From CALHVR01 sp963528625 (lineage in GTDB: Bacteria; Fusobacteriota; Fusobacteriia; Fusobacteriales; Leptotrichiaceae), in the NCBI GenBank assembly GCA_963528625.1, contig CAURVQ010000017.1:1-29102 (forward strand): a DNA stretch of 29,102 nt, given 5' to 3'. Made by a program: the position numbers and the translations under genes. The notes under the pieces were generated by a model that saw nothing but the letters and a program-made list of their open reading frames with translations, did not search any database and was not told where the DNA came from. Shown in pieces: positions 9,940 through 16,469 of this stretch. Positions within the stretch are counted from its first letter, which is position 1. The number at the start of each line of letters is the position of its first letter.

Positions 9940-10060
9940 TGTATACTATTTGGGCTGTGATTTCCCAGAAAGTATCCGCCGAAAATCTCGATAACTTTCT
10001 TTCCTCGTCACCCTTAACCGTGAAGGTTAGATTAATTTTTGGCTAAGGGTCTGGCGCTTT
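9940..10060 (-). ncRNA. glmS ribozyme (GlcN6P-activated self-cleaving riboswitch)
   Basis: Minus-strand RNA upstream of glmS carries the conserved core in order. First is AAGCGCCAGA, with the expected cleavage site between A at 10058 and G at 10057. A 10-bp P2 follows (10042-10051 pairs with 10012-10021, one G-U), then GACGAGG. P3 pairs AGAAAGU with ACUUUCU around UAUCGAGAUUUUCGGCGGAU, and the short P4 is UGGG..UCACAGCCCA. The order and wording match the Bacillus subtilis ribozyme closely, though P4 is more compact. GlcN6P acts as cofactor for cleavage, which destabilises the mRNA and represses glmS; in Bacillus this needs RNase J, which is not shown here. The 3' boundary is approximate. Confidence 0.95.
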
Positions 10061-10087
10061 CAATTATTTTTATTTTCTAGTCAGTGA

Positions 10088-10116
10088 ATTATAACAAATT
10101 TTATTATAATTTTCAA
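10088..10116 (-). promoter_or_regulatory. glmS promoter
   Basis: On the minus strand, TTGAAA (10111-10116), a 17-bp spacer and TATAAT (10088-10093) form a near-perfect promoter. The start should lie near 10081, about 24 nt before the ribozyme cleavage site, so the whole ribozyme is in the transcript. Confidence 0.85.
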
Positions 10117-10141
10117 CTTAATTTCATATACACATTTTTAT

Positions 10142-10261
10142 TTATTTTTCAATTAATTTATTTTCAATTTTCTTAAAATTTACACATCTTTTTAATAATA
10201 ATTTATCTTTTTTATTTCTATATTTTTCATTTAATGTAACTAATAATATTTTCTCTCTCAT
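10142..10261 (-). CDS. possible 39-residue lysine-rich small protein
   Basis: A short ORF of 39 codons on the minus strand has a good ribosome site (AAAGGGG, 6 bases before the ATG). It encodes a basic, lysine-rich, soluble peptide starting MREKILLVTLNEKYRNKK with one cysteine and no membrane segment. I do not recognise it. It lies just after the hairpin that ends the tandem RNA array, and its stop is 25 bp upstream of the glmS -35 box. It may be read only when the hairpin is passed, may be a leader peptide, or may not be translated. AT-rich sequence gives such ORFs by chance, so the ribosome site and position are the only support. Confidence 0.35.
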   Translation of the reverse strand: MREKILLVTLNEKYRNKKDKLLLKRCVNFKKIENKLIEK

Positions 10262-10270
10262 AATTTCCCC

Positions 10271-10305
10271 TTTTATTTTAAAAGCTGCCTCTTTCATGAA
10301 GCAGC
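10271..10305 (-). terminator. hairpin at the end of the tandem RNA array (probable terminator or attenuator)
   Basis: Minus-strand GCUGCUUC (10298-10305) pairs with GAGGCAGC (10284-10291) around a 6-nt loop, with one G-U pair. This is the most GC-rich stem in the intergenic region. It is followed by CUUUUAAAAUAAAA; the uninterrupted U-run is only four bases, so termination may be incomplete. The ribosome site of the 39-codon ORF follows directly, a layout also seen in attenuators. Confidence 0.6.
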
Positions 10306-10486
10306 CTTGTTTCGTTTCCTATTTGTCAGTAATTATTTACTGAAGAGCTAGAACTCACTCACTCTTATTTTTTCCTATTTTATCAACAATCCTTTGTTAA
10401 AAAGTCGGAACTTACTTTCTCTTATTCATTTCCTATTTGTCAGTAATTATTTACTAAAGAGCTAGAACTCTCTCACTTTTATTTTC
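10284..10486 (-). ncRNA. putative ~200-nt structured RNA made of three tandem two-hairpin modules
   Basis: A good promoter at 10493-10521 predicts a transcript starting near 10486. It runs through three tandem modules (10429-10485, 10371-10428, 10315-10370) to a GC-rich hairpin at 10284-10305. Each module folds as a 4-bp hairpin (GAGU-UCUA-GCUC, or AAGU-UCCG-ACUU in the middle copy), then a 7-bp hairpin (UCAGUAA-AUAA-UUACUGA; middle copy UUAACAA-AGGA-UUGUUGA), then a single-stranded AAAUAGGAAA. The middle copy keeps both helices by compensatory changes. All wobble pairs are G-U on the minus strand and would be A-C mismatches on the plus strand, which fixes the direction of transcription. I do not recognise an Rfam family. 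Possible roles are a trans-acting small RNA, a protein-binding sponge (repeated GGA) or a cis-acting leader. Confidence 0.6.
10315..10485 (-). repeat. three tandem ~57-bp repeats
   Basis: Repeat units are 10315-10370, 10371-10428 and 10429-10485. In plus orientation each begins with TTTCCTATTT. The outer two differ at only about four positions. The middle one is strongly diverged in sequence but keeps the flanking motif, the unit length and both inverted repeats, with 7-bp helix arms in all copies. Confidence 0.85.
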
Positions 10487-10492
10487 AATATA

Positions 10493-10521
10493 ATTTTACT
10501 ATTTTTTATATTTTTTGTCTA
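10493..10521 (-). promoter_or_regulatory. promoter of the tandem RNA array
   Basis: On the minus strand, TAGACA (10516-10521), a 17-bp spacer and TAAAAT (10493-10498) match the consensus at 5 of 6 positions in each box. It sits between the stop of the nuclease gene at 10525 and the first module, so the predicted start coincides with the edge of the array. Confidence 0.65.
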
Positions 10522-10524
10522 CTC

Positions 10525-11331
10525 TTATTTCCCCTTAATTTCAAACTCTGCCATATAAGGCACATGATCTGACAATTTATCCCACTCTTCAGCTTCATCT
10601 TTTACAAAAAAGCTTTTATTAACTTTCCAAATTTTTGATTTATCTCCAAAAATATAGTCAATTCTTGTGTCTTTCTCATTTCTTTGTTTATCTTTTTCAA
10701 TTTCACTATTTGAAGGTGATCCTTTTATTTCTGTGTAGCTATCTGTCCATTTTTTTAAATATTTTGAATAATTTTCTGAAGTTGGCAACATATTAAAATC
10801 TCCTGCCAAAAATTTAACATCTCCTTCAAAAATATCAGTTACAGCTAAAACTTCATCCGTTTCTTCTGCTTTAATATTTTCTTGATAATTCAAATGTGCA
10901 TTAATTATTGTTACGGATTTCCCAAAAACATTTTTAGATATTTGAGCTCCTAACAAATGCCTTTTTTCATTCCCAACAGATGGTAATTCAAAAGTATAAT
11001 ATCGTTCAATTGGATATTTTGAAATGATAGAAATTCCAAATTCACCTCCATTGAAATCTAAAGTTTTTTGAAAATAATAATAATCATATCCTAATTTTTT
11101 TGCAATATCTTCAGTCACATCTTTTTTATTACTTCGTATTGTATTTTTATCAACTTCTTGCAATACAATAAAATCCGGATTATATTTTTTTATAACTTCT
11201 CCTAATTTATCTCCATTTGTCAATCTTGCTCCATAAATATTATAAGTCATTACTTTTAAATCTTTCGCTTGTAACATTACTCCAATTCCTAAAAAAGTTA
11301 TTAAAGTCAATATTTTTTTTAAAATTTTCAT
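10525..11331 (-). CDS. secreted endonuclease/exonuclease/phosphatase-family protein
   Basis: A 268-residue enzyme with a cleavable signal peptide (MKILKKILTLITFLGIGVML, cut near LQA-K), so it acts in the periplasm or outside the cell. It has the full metal-dependent EEP fold motifs: TYNI (Asn ~31), LQEVD (Glu ~59), INAHLN (His ~147), AGDFN (Asp ~179, Asn ~181), RIDYIF (Asp ~226) and SDHVP (Asp-His ~256). The family includes DNases, sphingomyelinases, inositol-polyphosphate phosphatases and others; the substrate cannot be read from these motifs. It lies 48 bp after the glycosyltransferase gene with an AGGAG ribosome site and no terminator between, so it is probably the last gene of the polysaccharide operon. 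The array promoter starts right after it. Confidence 0.87.
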   Translation of the reverse strand: MKILKKILTLITFLGIGVMLQAKDLKVMTYNIYGARLTNGDKLGEVIKKYNPDFIVLQEVDKNTIRSNKKDVTEDIAKKLGYDYYYFQKTLDFNGGEFGISIISKYPIERYYTFELPSVGNEKRHLLGAQISKNVFGKSVTIINAHLNYQENIKAEETDEVLAVTDIFEGDVKFLAGDFNMLPTSENYSKYLKKWTDSYTEIKGSPSNSEIEKDKQRNEKDTRIDYIFGDKSKIWKVNKSFFVKDEAEEWDKLSDHVPYMAEFEIKGK

Positions 11332-11379
11332 TTTTTTCTCCTAAATTACACTTTTCAACTTTTATTCAATAATAATTAA

Positions 11380-12126
11380 TTATTTTCTTTTTTCAATTAA
11401 ATAGTATCTTGCCCTTATTCTTAATTTTTTTATAATTTTTTTCAATCCACTTAAATGTTTGCTTTCTAAAAAAAGCCTCGCTTTTAATGATGTCCAGCTA
11501 TCTGCCCACCAATGTATTCCGTAAGTATCTTCTTTTATACATTCTTTTGAAAAAACTTCTCCCAATCCATATGGATAAAAATATTGTTTCGGGTAAATTT
11601 TTATTTTCCCATTTTGTAACTCATTTTCTCTTTTATTCGTTAATCCATAATTTTTTTCCATTACATATGTAAATATTTTAGGAATTGTCCAAAGAGGCTT
11701 TTCCCATATTTCTTGTTCATAAAATTTAATGATATCAGCTAAAAATGGACTTCTTTTCTCACACCCAAAAATTCCAACACTTAAAAATTTTTCATTTTCA
11801 TATCCCAAAAAAAATTCTGTTTCATCTTTTAAAAGTGGGGAAATATCTTTTATTATTTCCATATCTGTATCTAAATAAATTCCACCATTCTCGTACATAT
11901 AATGAACTCGGATATAGTCCGACACATATGCCCACAATTTACGCTCATAACATTCTCTAAAAAATCTATTTTCTTTTAAATGTCTTTCCATATCAAAATT
12001 TTTTTCATTTATCTCAATAATTTCATAATTTTTAAGATTTTCACACCAAGAGCCATGACACTGATAAAAAATATTCGGTTTTTTACCGTCACCTACCCAA
12101 ACGTAATGTATTTTTTTCTCTATCAT
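11380..12126 (-). CDS. GT32-like glycosyltransferase (DXD sugar-binding family)
   Basis: A 248-residue cytoplasmic glycosyltransferase. It starts with KKIHYVWVGDG, and the metal/nucleotide-sugar DXD motif lies in GGIYLDTDMEI (Asp ~86 and ~88). AYVSDYIRVHYMYENGG just before it is typical of the glycosyltransferase sugar-binding region shared by Och1-like and capsular polysaccharide synthesis proteins. Donor and acceptor sugars are unknown. Its start overlaps the end of the polymerase gene by 38 bp in another frame, with an AGGAG ribosome site about 10 bases upstream, so the two are translationally close and surely in one operon. A role in adding a sugar or branch to the polymer made by the neighbouring polymerase is inferred. 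Confidence 0.85.
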   Translation of the reverse strand: MIEKKIHYVWVGDGKKPNIFYQCHGSWCENLKNYEIIEINEKNFDMERHLKENRFFRECYERKLWAYVSDYIRVHYMYENGGIYLDTDMEIIKDISPLLKDETEFFLGYENEKFLSVGIFGCEKRSPFLADIIKFYEQEIWEKPLWTIPKIFTYVMEKNYGLTNKRENELQNGKIKIYPKQYFYPYGLGEVFSKECIKEDTYGIHWWADSWTSLKARLFLESKHLSGLKKIIKKLRIRARYYLIEKRK

Positions 12127-13513
12127 TACTATATTTCTCCTCTATTTTTTTATACATATATGCAAAACAAGTTATTAAAATATATACTCCTATCAGCAAT
12201 ACCATATTTTTTATAAGTCCATCTCCAAAAAACGAACCTCTTGGAATGTAAAATAAATTTGGTATAAAGTAATAAGATGTTAATAATAAAAATCTATTTT
12301 TCACAACATTTTTTTCATATTTCATAATAACTATTCCTAAAATAATCGATAAAATTATTAGCCATATGTAACCTAAATCATACATTTCTGCAATATAGTT
12401 TGATCCAATCCCTTCTCCTTTTAAATAAGCTCTCGGATCTAACACATAAGTCAATCTATCTGCTAATGAATTTGTACTATTTAAAGTATCAATCGATTGT
12501 GGCTTAAAGCCAAAAATTCCTTGAAATATATAAGGATAATTCCCAACTCCAACAATCTTATTTTTCAAATCAATTGTATATCCTAAAACTAAATAACTTA
12601 CTCCTTGTGAAAATAAAAAATTATAAATTCCATTAATTAAATCTAAACTAAATATTTTTTTACTTCTTATTGACACTAATATTTGTGAAAAAACTACCGT
12701 AAATCCTATTAATTTTGCCATCGTTTGCATTTTTATTTTTATACCATACACTTTTGTGTAATACCACATTATAAATAATAATTGTGTTAAGAAAATCGCT
12801 CTTGCTCCTTTAAAAGAATCTAATAACTTTACCATAAGATAAATGCTTGAAACAGTTAAAAATTTCTTTTTTGCTGGTATAGAAATTAAAAATATTAAAA
12901 ATCCTATCGTCATTATTGTCCCTGATCCTTTTGTAAACCAAGGATATTCAACACTTTTTAAAATTCCGGTATAATATGCTTCATAACCTGCTTGTAAAAT
13001 TATTTTCATCTGTAAAAACATTTTGTACGCCAATCCCGGAACTGCTACAAAAAACAAAAACATCCCAAAATCTGTATATATTTTATTTGTTGTTAATTTT
13101 ATTTCACTATACAATTTTTCTTTTGTTTCATTAAATATTCCAATTATAAATCCTAAATGTGTAAACAATAAAGTTATTATAAATACTATGATAATTTCAT
13201 TTCTCACATCATGATAAAAATAATAATTTGCAAATTTTGTTGCCCAACCAAATTCACGATAATTCACTATATCTAAAAATATTCGTGAATAATTAAATAA
13301 AAATGTTGTGTATAAAAAAATCATATATGAATTTAACCAATTTAAGTATATTTTTGCTGTAACAAAAACATAGATATAAATTACCATTAACATTCCTTCT
13401 AAAAATTTCATTTCTTGCTGTCCATTTTTGAATGTTATTACATTTTTTGTAAAAAATACAAGTGTAATAATCATCAAATGAGCTATTAAAAATATTACTT
13501 TATCTTTTTTCAT
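12089..13513 (-). CDS. wzy: O-antigen/capsule polysaccharide polymerase, Wzy-type
   Basis: A 474-residue integral membrane protein with about 11-12 hydrophobic segments spread over its length. In the C-terminal half a long loop between membrane segments contains NSLADRLTYVLDPRAYLKGEGIGSNYIAEMY, followed later by IPRGSFF. This layout is that of the O-antigen polysaccharide polymerase family, which joins undecaprenyl-linked repeat units at the outer face of the inner membrane. The ATG has an AAGAGGATAAA ribosome site. A glycosyltransferase follows with overlap. No flippase, chain-length regulator or sugar-nucleotide genes lie nearby, so this is a satellite polymer locus or one part of a scattered pathway. 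Assignment as an O-antigen ligase is the main alternative. Confidence 0.75.
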   Translation of the reverse strand: MKKDKVIFLIAHLMIITLVFFTKNVITFKNGQQEMKFLEGMLMVIYIYVFVTAKIYLNWLNSYMIFLYTTFLFNYSRIFLDIVNYREFGWATKFANYYFYHDVRNEIIIVFIITLLFTHLGFIIGIFNETKEKLYSEIKLTTNKIYTDFGMFLFFVAVPGLAYKMFLQMKIILQAGYEAYYTGILKSVEYPWFTKGSGTIMTIGFLIFLISIPAKKKFLTVSSIYLMVKLLDSFKGARAIFLTQLLFIMWYYTKVYGIKIKMQTMAKLIGFTVVFSQILVSIRSKKIFSLDLINGIYNFLFSQGVSYLVLGYTIDLKNKIVGVGNYPYIFQGIFGFKPQSIDTLNSTNSLADRLTYVLDPRAYLKGEGIGSNYIAEMYDLGYIWLIILSIILGIVIMKYEKNVVKNRFLLLTSYYFIPNLFYIPRGSFFGDGLIKNMVLLIGVYILITCFAYMYKKIEEKYSNDREKNTLRLGR

Positions 13514-13544
13514 TTTATCCTCTTAAATTTTACTTTTTAAAATC

Positions 13545-13573
13545 ATTATACATCAAATCCTACATTATTTCTA
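13545..13573 (-). promoter_or_regulatory. promoter of the polymerase operon
   Basis: On the minus strand, TAGAAA (13568-13573), a 17-bp spacer and TATAAT (13545-13550) lie about 32 bp upstream of the polymerase start. It is back to back with the dus promoter in a 118-bp intergenic gap. Confidence 0.6.
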
Positions 13574-13594
13574 CTTTTTTTTATAGATTAAAAA

Positions 13595-13603
13595 TGATAT
13601 AAT
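13595..13603 (+). promoter_or_regulatory. extended -10 promoter of dus
   Basis: TGATATAAT is a consensus -10 box with the TGn extension. No good -35 box stands 17 bp upstream, only a T-run. The predicted start near 13610 leaves a leader of about 20 nt before the dus ATG. Confidence 0.6.
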
Positions 13604-13631
13604 TTATAAAAAAATAAAATTGGAGTTAATT

Positions 13632-14573
13632 ATGAAAATATATATTTCGCCCATGGCAGGAATAACAGATTATGCTTACAGACAAATAATGTCAAAATTT
13701 AATCCTGATCTAATTTTTGCCGAAATGGTAAATGCTCACCTTATGAATTTAGATGACAAAACTACAATAACTCAACTTTTAAAATGCGATAACTTTGAAA
13801 CAACAGGAGCTCAAATCTTTGGCTATGATAAAGATGAACTTGTAAATGCTTTTTTAAAAGTTGAATCACTTGGATTTAAAAAAATTAATCTTAATATGGG
13901 ATGCCCTCAACCAAAAATTATAAAAAACGGCTCGGGATCTGCTCTTTTACCAAGAACTGAATTTATGAAAGATTTAATTGATACTTTAAAATCAAAATTA
14001 AAGTCTAATACAAAACTTTCAATAAAAATCCGTGTCGGTTACAAAAATTTTTATTCTCCGGAATTTTATATTCAACTTGCTAACGAGTATAATCTAGATT
14101 TTATTTGTGTTCATGGTCGTACACAAGAACAAATTTATAGTGGTGTTTCTAACTGGGATTTAGTTTCAAAACTGAGTAAATTACCAAGAAATATTGATTT
14201 TATCGGTAATGGTGACTTGTTTGATGCAGAAAATATTGCAAAAAAAATTAAAGATGCAAAACTTGATGGAATTATGCTTGCTCGTGGTATCGTTGGTAAT
14301 CCTTGGCTTATCGCTCAAACGAAAGAATTTTTATCATCTGGAATTATTAACACAAAACCAACTTTTGACGACATCAAAAATATTTTACTCGAACATTTAT
14401 CAATTCTCGAGAAAAACAAAGGAGCTATAACTGCTTCTATGGAAATTAATAAATTTATACGCCCATATTTTAAAAAATTTTCAGAAAATAATCCTGATTT
14501 TTCTATAAAATTACAAGAAATTATTTCAGAAAAAGACATTTTACAAAAATATCGGTTAATAAATTCTCTTTAA
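13632..14573 (+). CDS. dus: tRNA-dihydrouridine synthase
   Basis: An FMN-dependent enzyme that reduces specific uridines of tRNA to dihydrouridine. The start at ATG 13632 (MKIYISPMAGITDYAYR, 313 residues) is chosen over an in-frame TTG at 13620, because that TTG belongs to the ribosome site TTGGAG, which lies 6 bases before the ATG. Family motifs are SPMAGITDYAYR, AEMV, NLNMGCPQPKI with the catalytic Cys91, IKIRVGY, VHGRTQEQ, GNGDL and ARGIVGNPWL, on a TIM-barrel with a C-terminal helical domain. The subfamily (DusA, B or C type) is not settled by these motifs. The gene is monocistronic, with its own extended -10 promoter, and converges on the NlpC/P60 gene at a shared terminator. Confidence 0.95.
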   Translation: MKIYISPMAGITDYAYRQIMSKFNPDLIFAEMVNAHLMNLDDKTTITQLLKCDNFETTGAQIFGYDKDELVNAFLKVESLGFKKINLNMGCPQPKIIKNGSGSALLPRTEFMKDLIDTLKSKLKSNTKLSIKIRVGYKNFYSPEFYIQLANEYNLDFICVHGRTQEQIYSGVSNWDLVSKLSKLPRNIDFIGNGDLFDAENIAKKIKDAKLDGIMLARGIVGNPWLIAQTKEFLSSGIINTKPTFDDIKNILLEHLSILEKNKGAITASMEINKFIRPYFKKFSENNPDFSIKLQEIISEKDILQKYRLINSL

Positions 14574-14661
14574 TTTGTAATTTTTACAAACATTAATTAC
14601 ACTTTTATAAATTGTTTTTTTTTTATCTAAAAAACTAAAAAATAATAAATTTTATTCAATA

Positions 14662-14708
14662 AAAAAGCACCAAAACTATTATTTTTTATAGTCTTGGTAC
14701 TCTTTTTT
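14662..14708. terminator. bidirectional intrinsic terminator between dus and the NlpC/P60 gene
   Basis: Arms 14669-14679 and 14688-14698 form an 11-bp stem. It is flanked by a T-run on the plus side (CTCTTTTTTA) and an A-run on the other, which reads GCTTTTTTATT on the minus strand. One pair is G-U on the minus strand but A-C on the plus strand, so the minus-strand form is the more stable. Confidence 0.85.
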
Positions 14709-15318
14709 ATACACTTTGTCTAGCTTTATCTACTCTTACGGCATATTTAAAATATTTCCCCCAATACTTGCTTTCAAGCGTTGAAATTACTACTCCCTGA
14801 GATGTTGAGGCATTTAAAAATAAGGAATTTCCTAAATAAACTGCTGTATGATTTACCCTCTCCTCTGGTCTAAAAAACAATATATCTCCCGGCTTTAACT
14901 CTGATCTATCAATTTTTCTACCGTGATTTGCTTGGTCTATTGCAACTCTTGGCAATTCATAATTAAATACAGCACGATAAATTCTTCTTGTCAATGCCGA
15001 ACAATCAATTCCTTCTACCGAATCTCCACCCCAAATATATTTAGTTCCTTTCCATATATTAAAGGCTTTTAAAAGAGAATTTTCTAAAATTACTCTATCT
15101 ATTTCTTCCATCGTTCCATTCATTAAAATTTTATTTTGTAACGCTTCAAACTCACTCATTCTATTACGAATTATTGTATTATCCAACAATATACTTTCTT
15201 TATTTTCATTTTCTTGATAATCTGATTGAGTTATTGTTGCTATCTGCCCTGCATTTATATTGCTACAGTTTATAACTATCAATCCTAATATTCCTAATAT
15301 TATTTTTTTATTTCTCAT
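14707..15318 (-). CDS. secreted NlpC/P60 family cysteine peptidase (cell-wall hydrolase)
   Basis: A 203-residue protein with an N-terminal hydrophobic signal (residues 5-18, likely cleaved near INA-G at about 24). The helical linker to about 85 precedes an NlpC/P60 domain: YIWGGDSVEGIDCSALT with catalytic Cys106, LKPGDILFF, NHTAVYLG with His157, and a polar third residue in FLNAS (Asn169). Such enzymes cut D-gamma-Glu-diaminopimelate or similar peptide bonds of peptidoglycan, so a role in wall remodelling in the periplasm is expected. A lipoprotein reading (Cys18) is less likely because Asn, not Gly, Ala or Ser, precedes the cysteine. It follows dtd by 58 bp on the same strand and ends inside the shared terminator. 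Confidence 0.9.
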   Translation of the reverse strand: MRNKKIILGILGLIVINCSNINAGQIATITQSDYQENENKESILLDNTIIRNRMSEFEALQNKILMNGTMEEIDRVILENSLLKAFNIWKGTKYIWGGDSVEGIDCSALTRRIYRAVFNYELPRVAIDQANHGRKIDRSELKPGDILFFRPEERVNHTAVYLGNSLFLNASTSQGVVISTLESKYWGKYFKYAVRVDKARQSV

Positions 15319-15376
15319 TTCTCCATATTGAAATTATATAAATAATTGCAACTTTCCTTTCCAAAATTTTATTTTT

Positions 15377-15823
15377 TTAATTTTTAGGTGATTCAATTAT
15401 TAAGGTAATCGGTCCATCATTTATAGCTTCTATATCCATATGTTCTTGAAATTCTCCCGTTTCAAATGGAACTCTCGTTTTTAATAGCTTTTTCAAAAAT
15501 ATATTATAAATTTCTCTCGCTTTATCTGCCGGAGCTGATTCCGTATAGCTTGGACGCCTTCCCTTTCTTGTTTCTCCATAAATTGTAAAATTACTTACAA
15601 TCATTAAACTTCCATTCACATCTTGTACAGATAAATTCATTTTTCCATCATCATCACTAAATATTCTTAAATTTATTAACTTATCAACACAATAATCTAT
15701 ATCTTTTTCATTATCATTATGAGTTATTCCAACAAATGCTAATATTCCTTGTTCTATTTCACATTTATATTTCATATTTACAAACATTTTTGCTTCTTTA
15801 ACTCTTTGAATTATTATTTTCAT
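15377..15823 (-). CDS. dtd: D-aminoacyl-tRNA deacylase Dtd
   Basis: Dtd frees tRNAs from wrongly attached D-amino acids and glycine. From the ATG at 15823 the protein is 148 residues, the usual family size, and starts MKIIIQRVKEAK like other members. A longer reading from 15841 adds six residues without a ribosome site, while GGGA stands 7-8 bases before 15823. The active-site motifs are SNFTIYGETRKGRRPSY (residues 77-93) and NDGPITL with the cross-subunit Gly-Pro (137-138). The first motif has Asn78 where many members have Gln (SQFT); this may be a lineage variant. It is the first gene of a likely dtd-NlpC/P60 transcription unit. Confidence 0.95.
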   Translation of the reverse strand: MKIIIQRVKEAKMFVNMKYKCEIEQGILAFVGITHNDNEKDIDYCVDKLINLRIFSDDDGKMNLSVQDVNGSLMIVSNFTIYGETRKGRRPSYTESAPADKAREIYNIFLKKLLKTRVPFETGEFQEHMDIEAINDGPITLIIESPKN

Positions 15824-15880
15824 AGTTTTTTCCCATTTCAATCTTTAATTTTAAAATTTAATTACACTGTTTACACCATA

Positions 15881-15909
15881 ATTATAATAAATCTTTTTTT
15901 ATTTTTCAA
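15881..15909 (-). promoter_or_regulatory. promoter of dtd
   Basis: On the minus strand, TTGAAA (15904-15909), a 17-bp spacer and TATAAT (15881-15886) form a near-consensus promoter, with a start near 15874 and a leader of about 50 nt. Confidence 0.8.
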
Positions 15910-15970
15910 GTTTTAAAAAAATATTTTTACCCCAATCTATATCTCTCAAATTTTCATACAATAAATTTCA

Positions 15971-16020
15971 TAAAAAACACCCTCCATCTCAAATATTTTC
16001 ATATTCAAGACTTTAGGTGT
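15971..16020 (-). terminator. intrinsic terminator of the two-gene membrane protein unit
   Basis: A long hairpin spans 15977-16020: an outer ACACC/GGTGT stem, a small internal loop, then an upper stem of about 11 pairs including G-U pairs, capped by GAAA. On the minus strand it is followed by TTTTTTATG. It lies 17 bp after the stop at 16038. Confidence 0.85.
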
Positions 16021-16037
16021 TTATCAAATATTTTTTA

Positions 16038-16463
16038 TTAATTTAATTCTATAATTTCAAAATTTTCTTCTTTTTTATTAAATTTCAATTTATATTCTTT
16101 ATTCGGTTGAATATCTAATTCTATTTTTTGAGGACCATAAATATTTGTAACACTCTTATGAAGTATTCCCGGTCTAGTTGATGAATAAGTAACATTTACT
16201 ATTCTTTTACCCGGTTTTATGTAAACTCCTCTTTTTGTAGTTTGATAAAAATACACTGCTGGCTCTCCATCTATGTCCAAGACTCTCATTTCTTTAGAAG
16301 TTATACCATTTGTCCCTGTATCTAAAAATAATTTTGAAGCATCAGGATTTTCTTGTAAAAATCTATCTCCATTTTTTCTATGAAAATATAGTGAAACTCC
16401 CATACTTAAAGGAACTAATACTACCATTGCAATTATGTAGTAAGCATAAATTGGTAAATTCAT
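16038..16463 (-). CDS. membrane-anchored protein of unknown function
   Basis: A 141-residue protein that I do not recognise. Residues about 6-27 form one hydrophobic segment (AYYIIAMVVLVPLSMGVSLYF), followed by a positively charged HRKNGDR. This suggests an N-out or signal-anchor topology with the rest as a soluble domain. That domain (about 35-141) is rich in short beta-strand-like stretches, for example EPAVYFYQTTKRGVYIKPG and KEYKLKFNKKEENFEIIEL, and may be a small beta-sandwich. The start has an AAGGAG site that lies in the last codons of the upstream gene, 11 bases before the ATG. The gap to that gene is 6 bp, so the two are made from one mRNA and may work as a pair. Confidence 0.75.
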   Translation of the reverse strand: MNLPIYAYYIIAMVVLVPLSMGVSLYFHRKNGDRFLQENPDASKLFLDTGTNGITSKEMRVLDIDGEPAVYFYQTTKRGVYIKPGKRIVNVTYSSTRPGILHKSVTNIYGPQKIELDIQPNKEYKLKFNKKEENFEIIELN

Positions 16464-16469
16464 TCAAAT

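Noticed and set aside
10315..10485. Tandem repeats as a CRISPR array
   Set aside because: Units abut directly with no unique spacers, are ~57 bp, and the middle copy is diverged with compensatory changes; no cas gene is nearby.
10284..10486. Tandem RNA as a GlmY/GlmZ-like regulator of glmS
   Set aside because: It only shares the neighbourhood of glmS. No complementarity to the glmS start region was evident, GlmY/GlmZ have no such tandem structure, and glmS here already has a ribozyme.
13620..13631. TTG at 13620 as start of dus
   Set aside because: The TTG is part of the TTGGAG ribosome site; the ATG at 13632 is well spaced and matches the family N-terminus.
14707..15318. NlpC/P60 protein as a lipoprotein (Cys18)
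   Set aside because: The residue before Cys18 is Asn, which does not fit a lipobox; a standard cleavage near INA-G is more likely.
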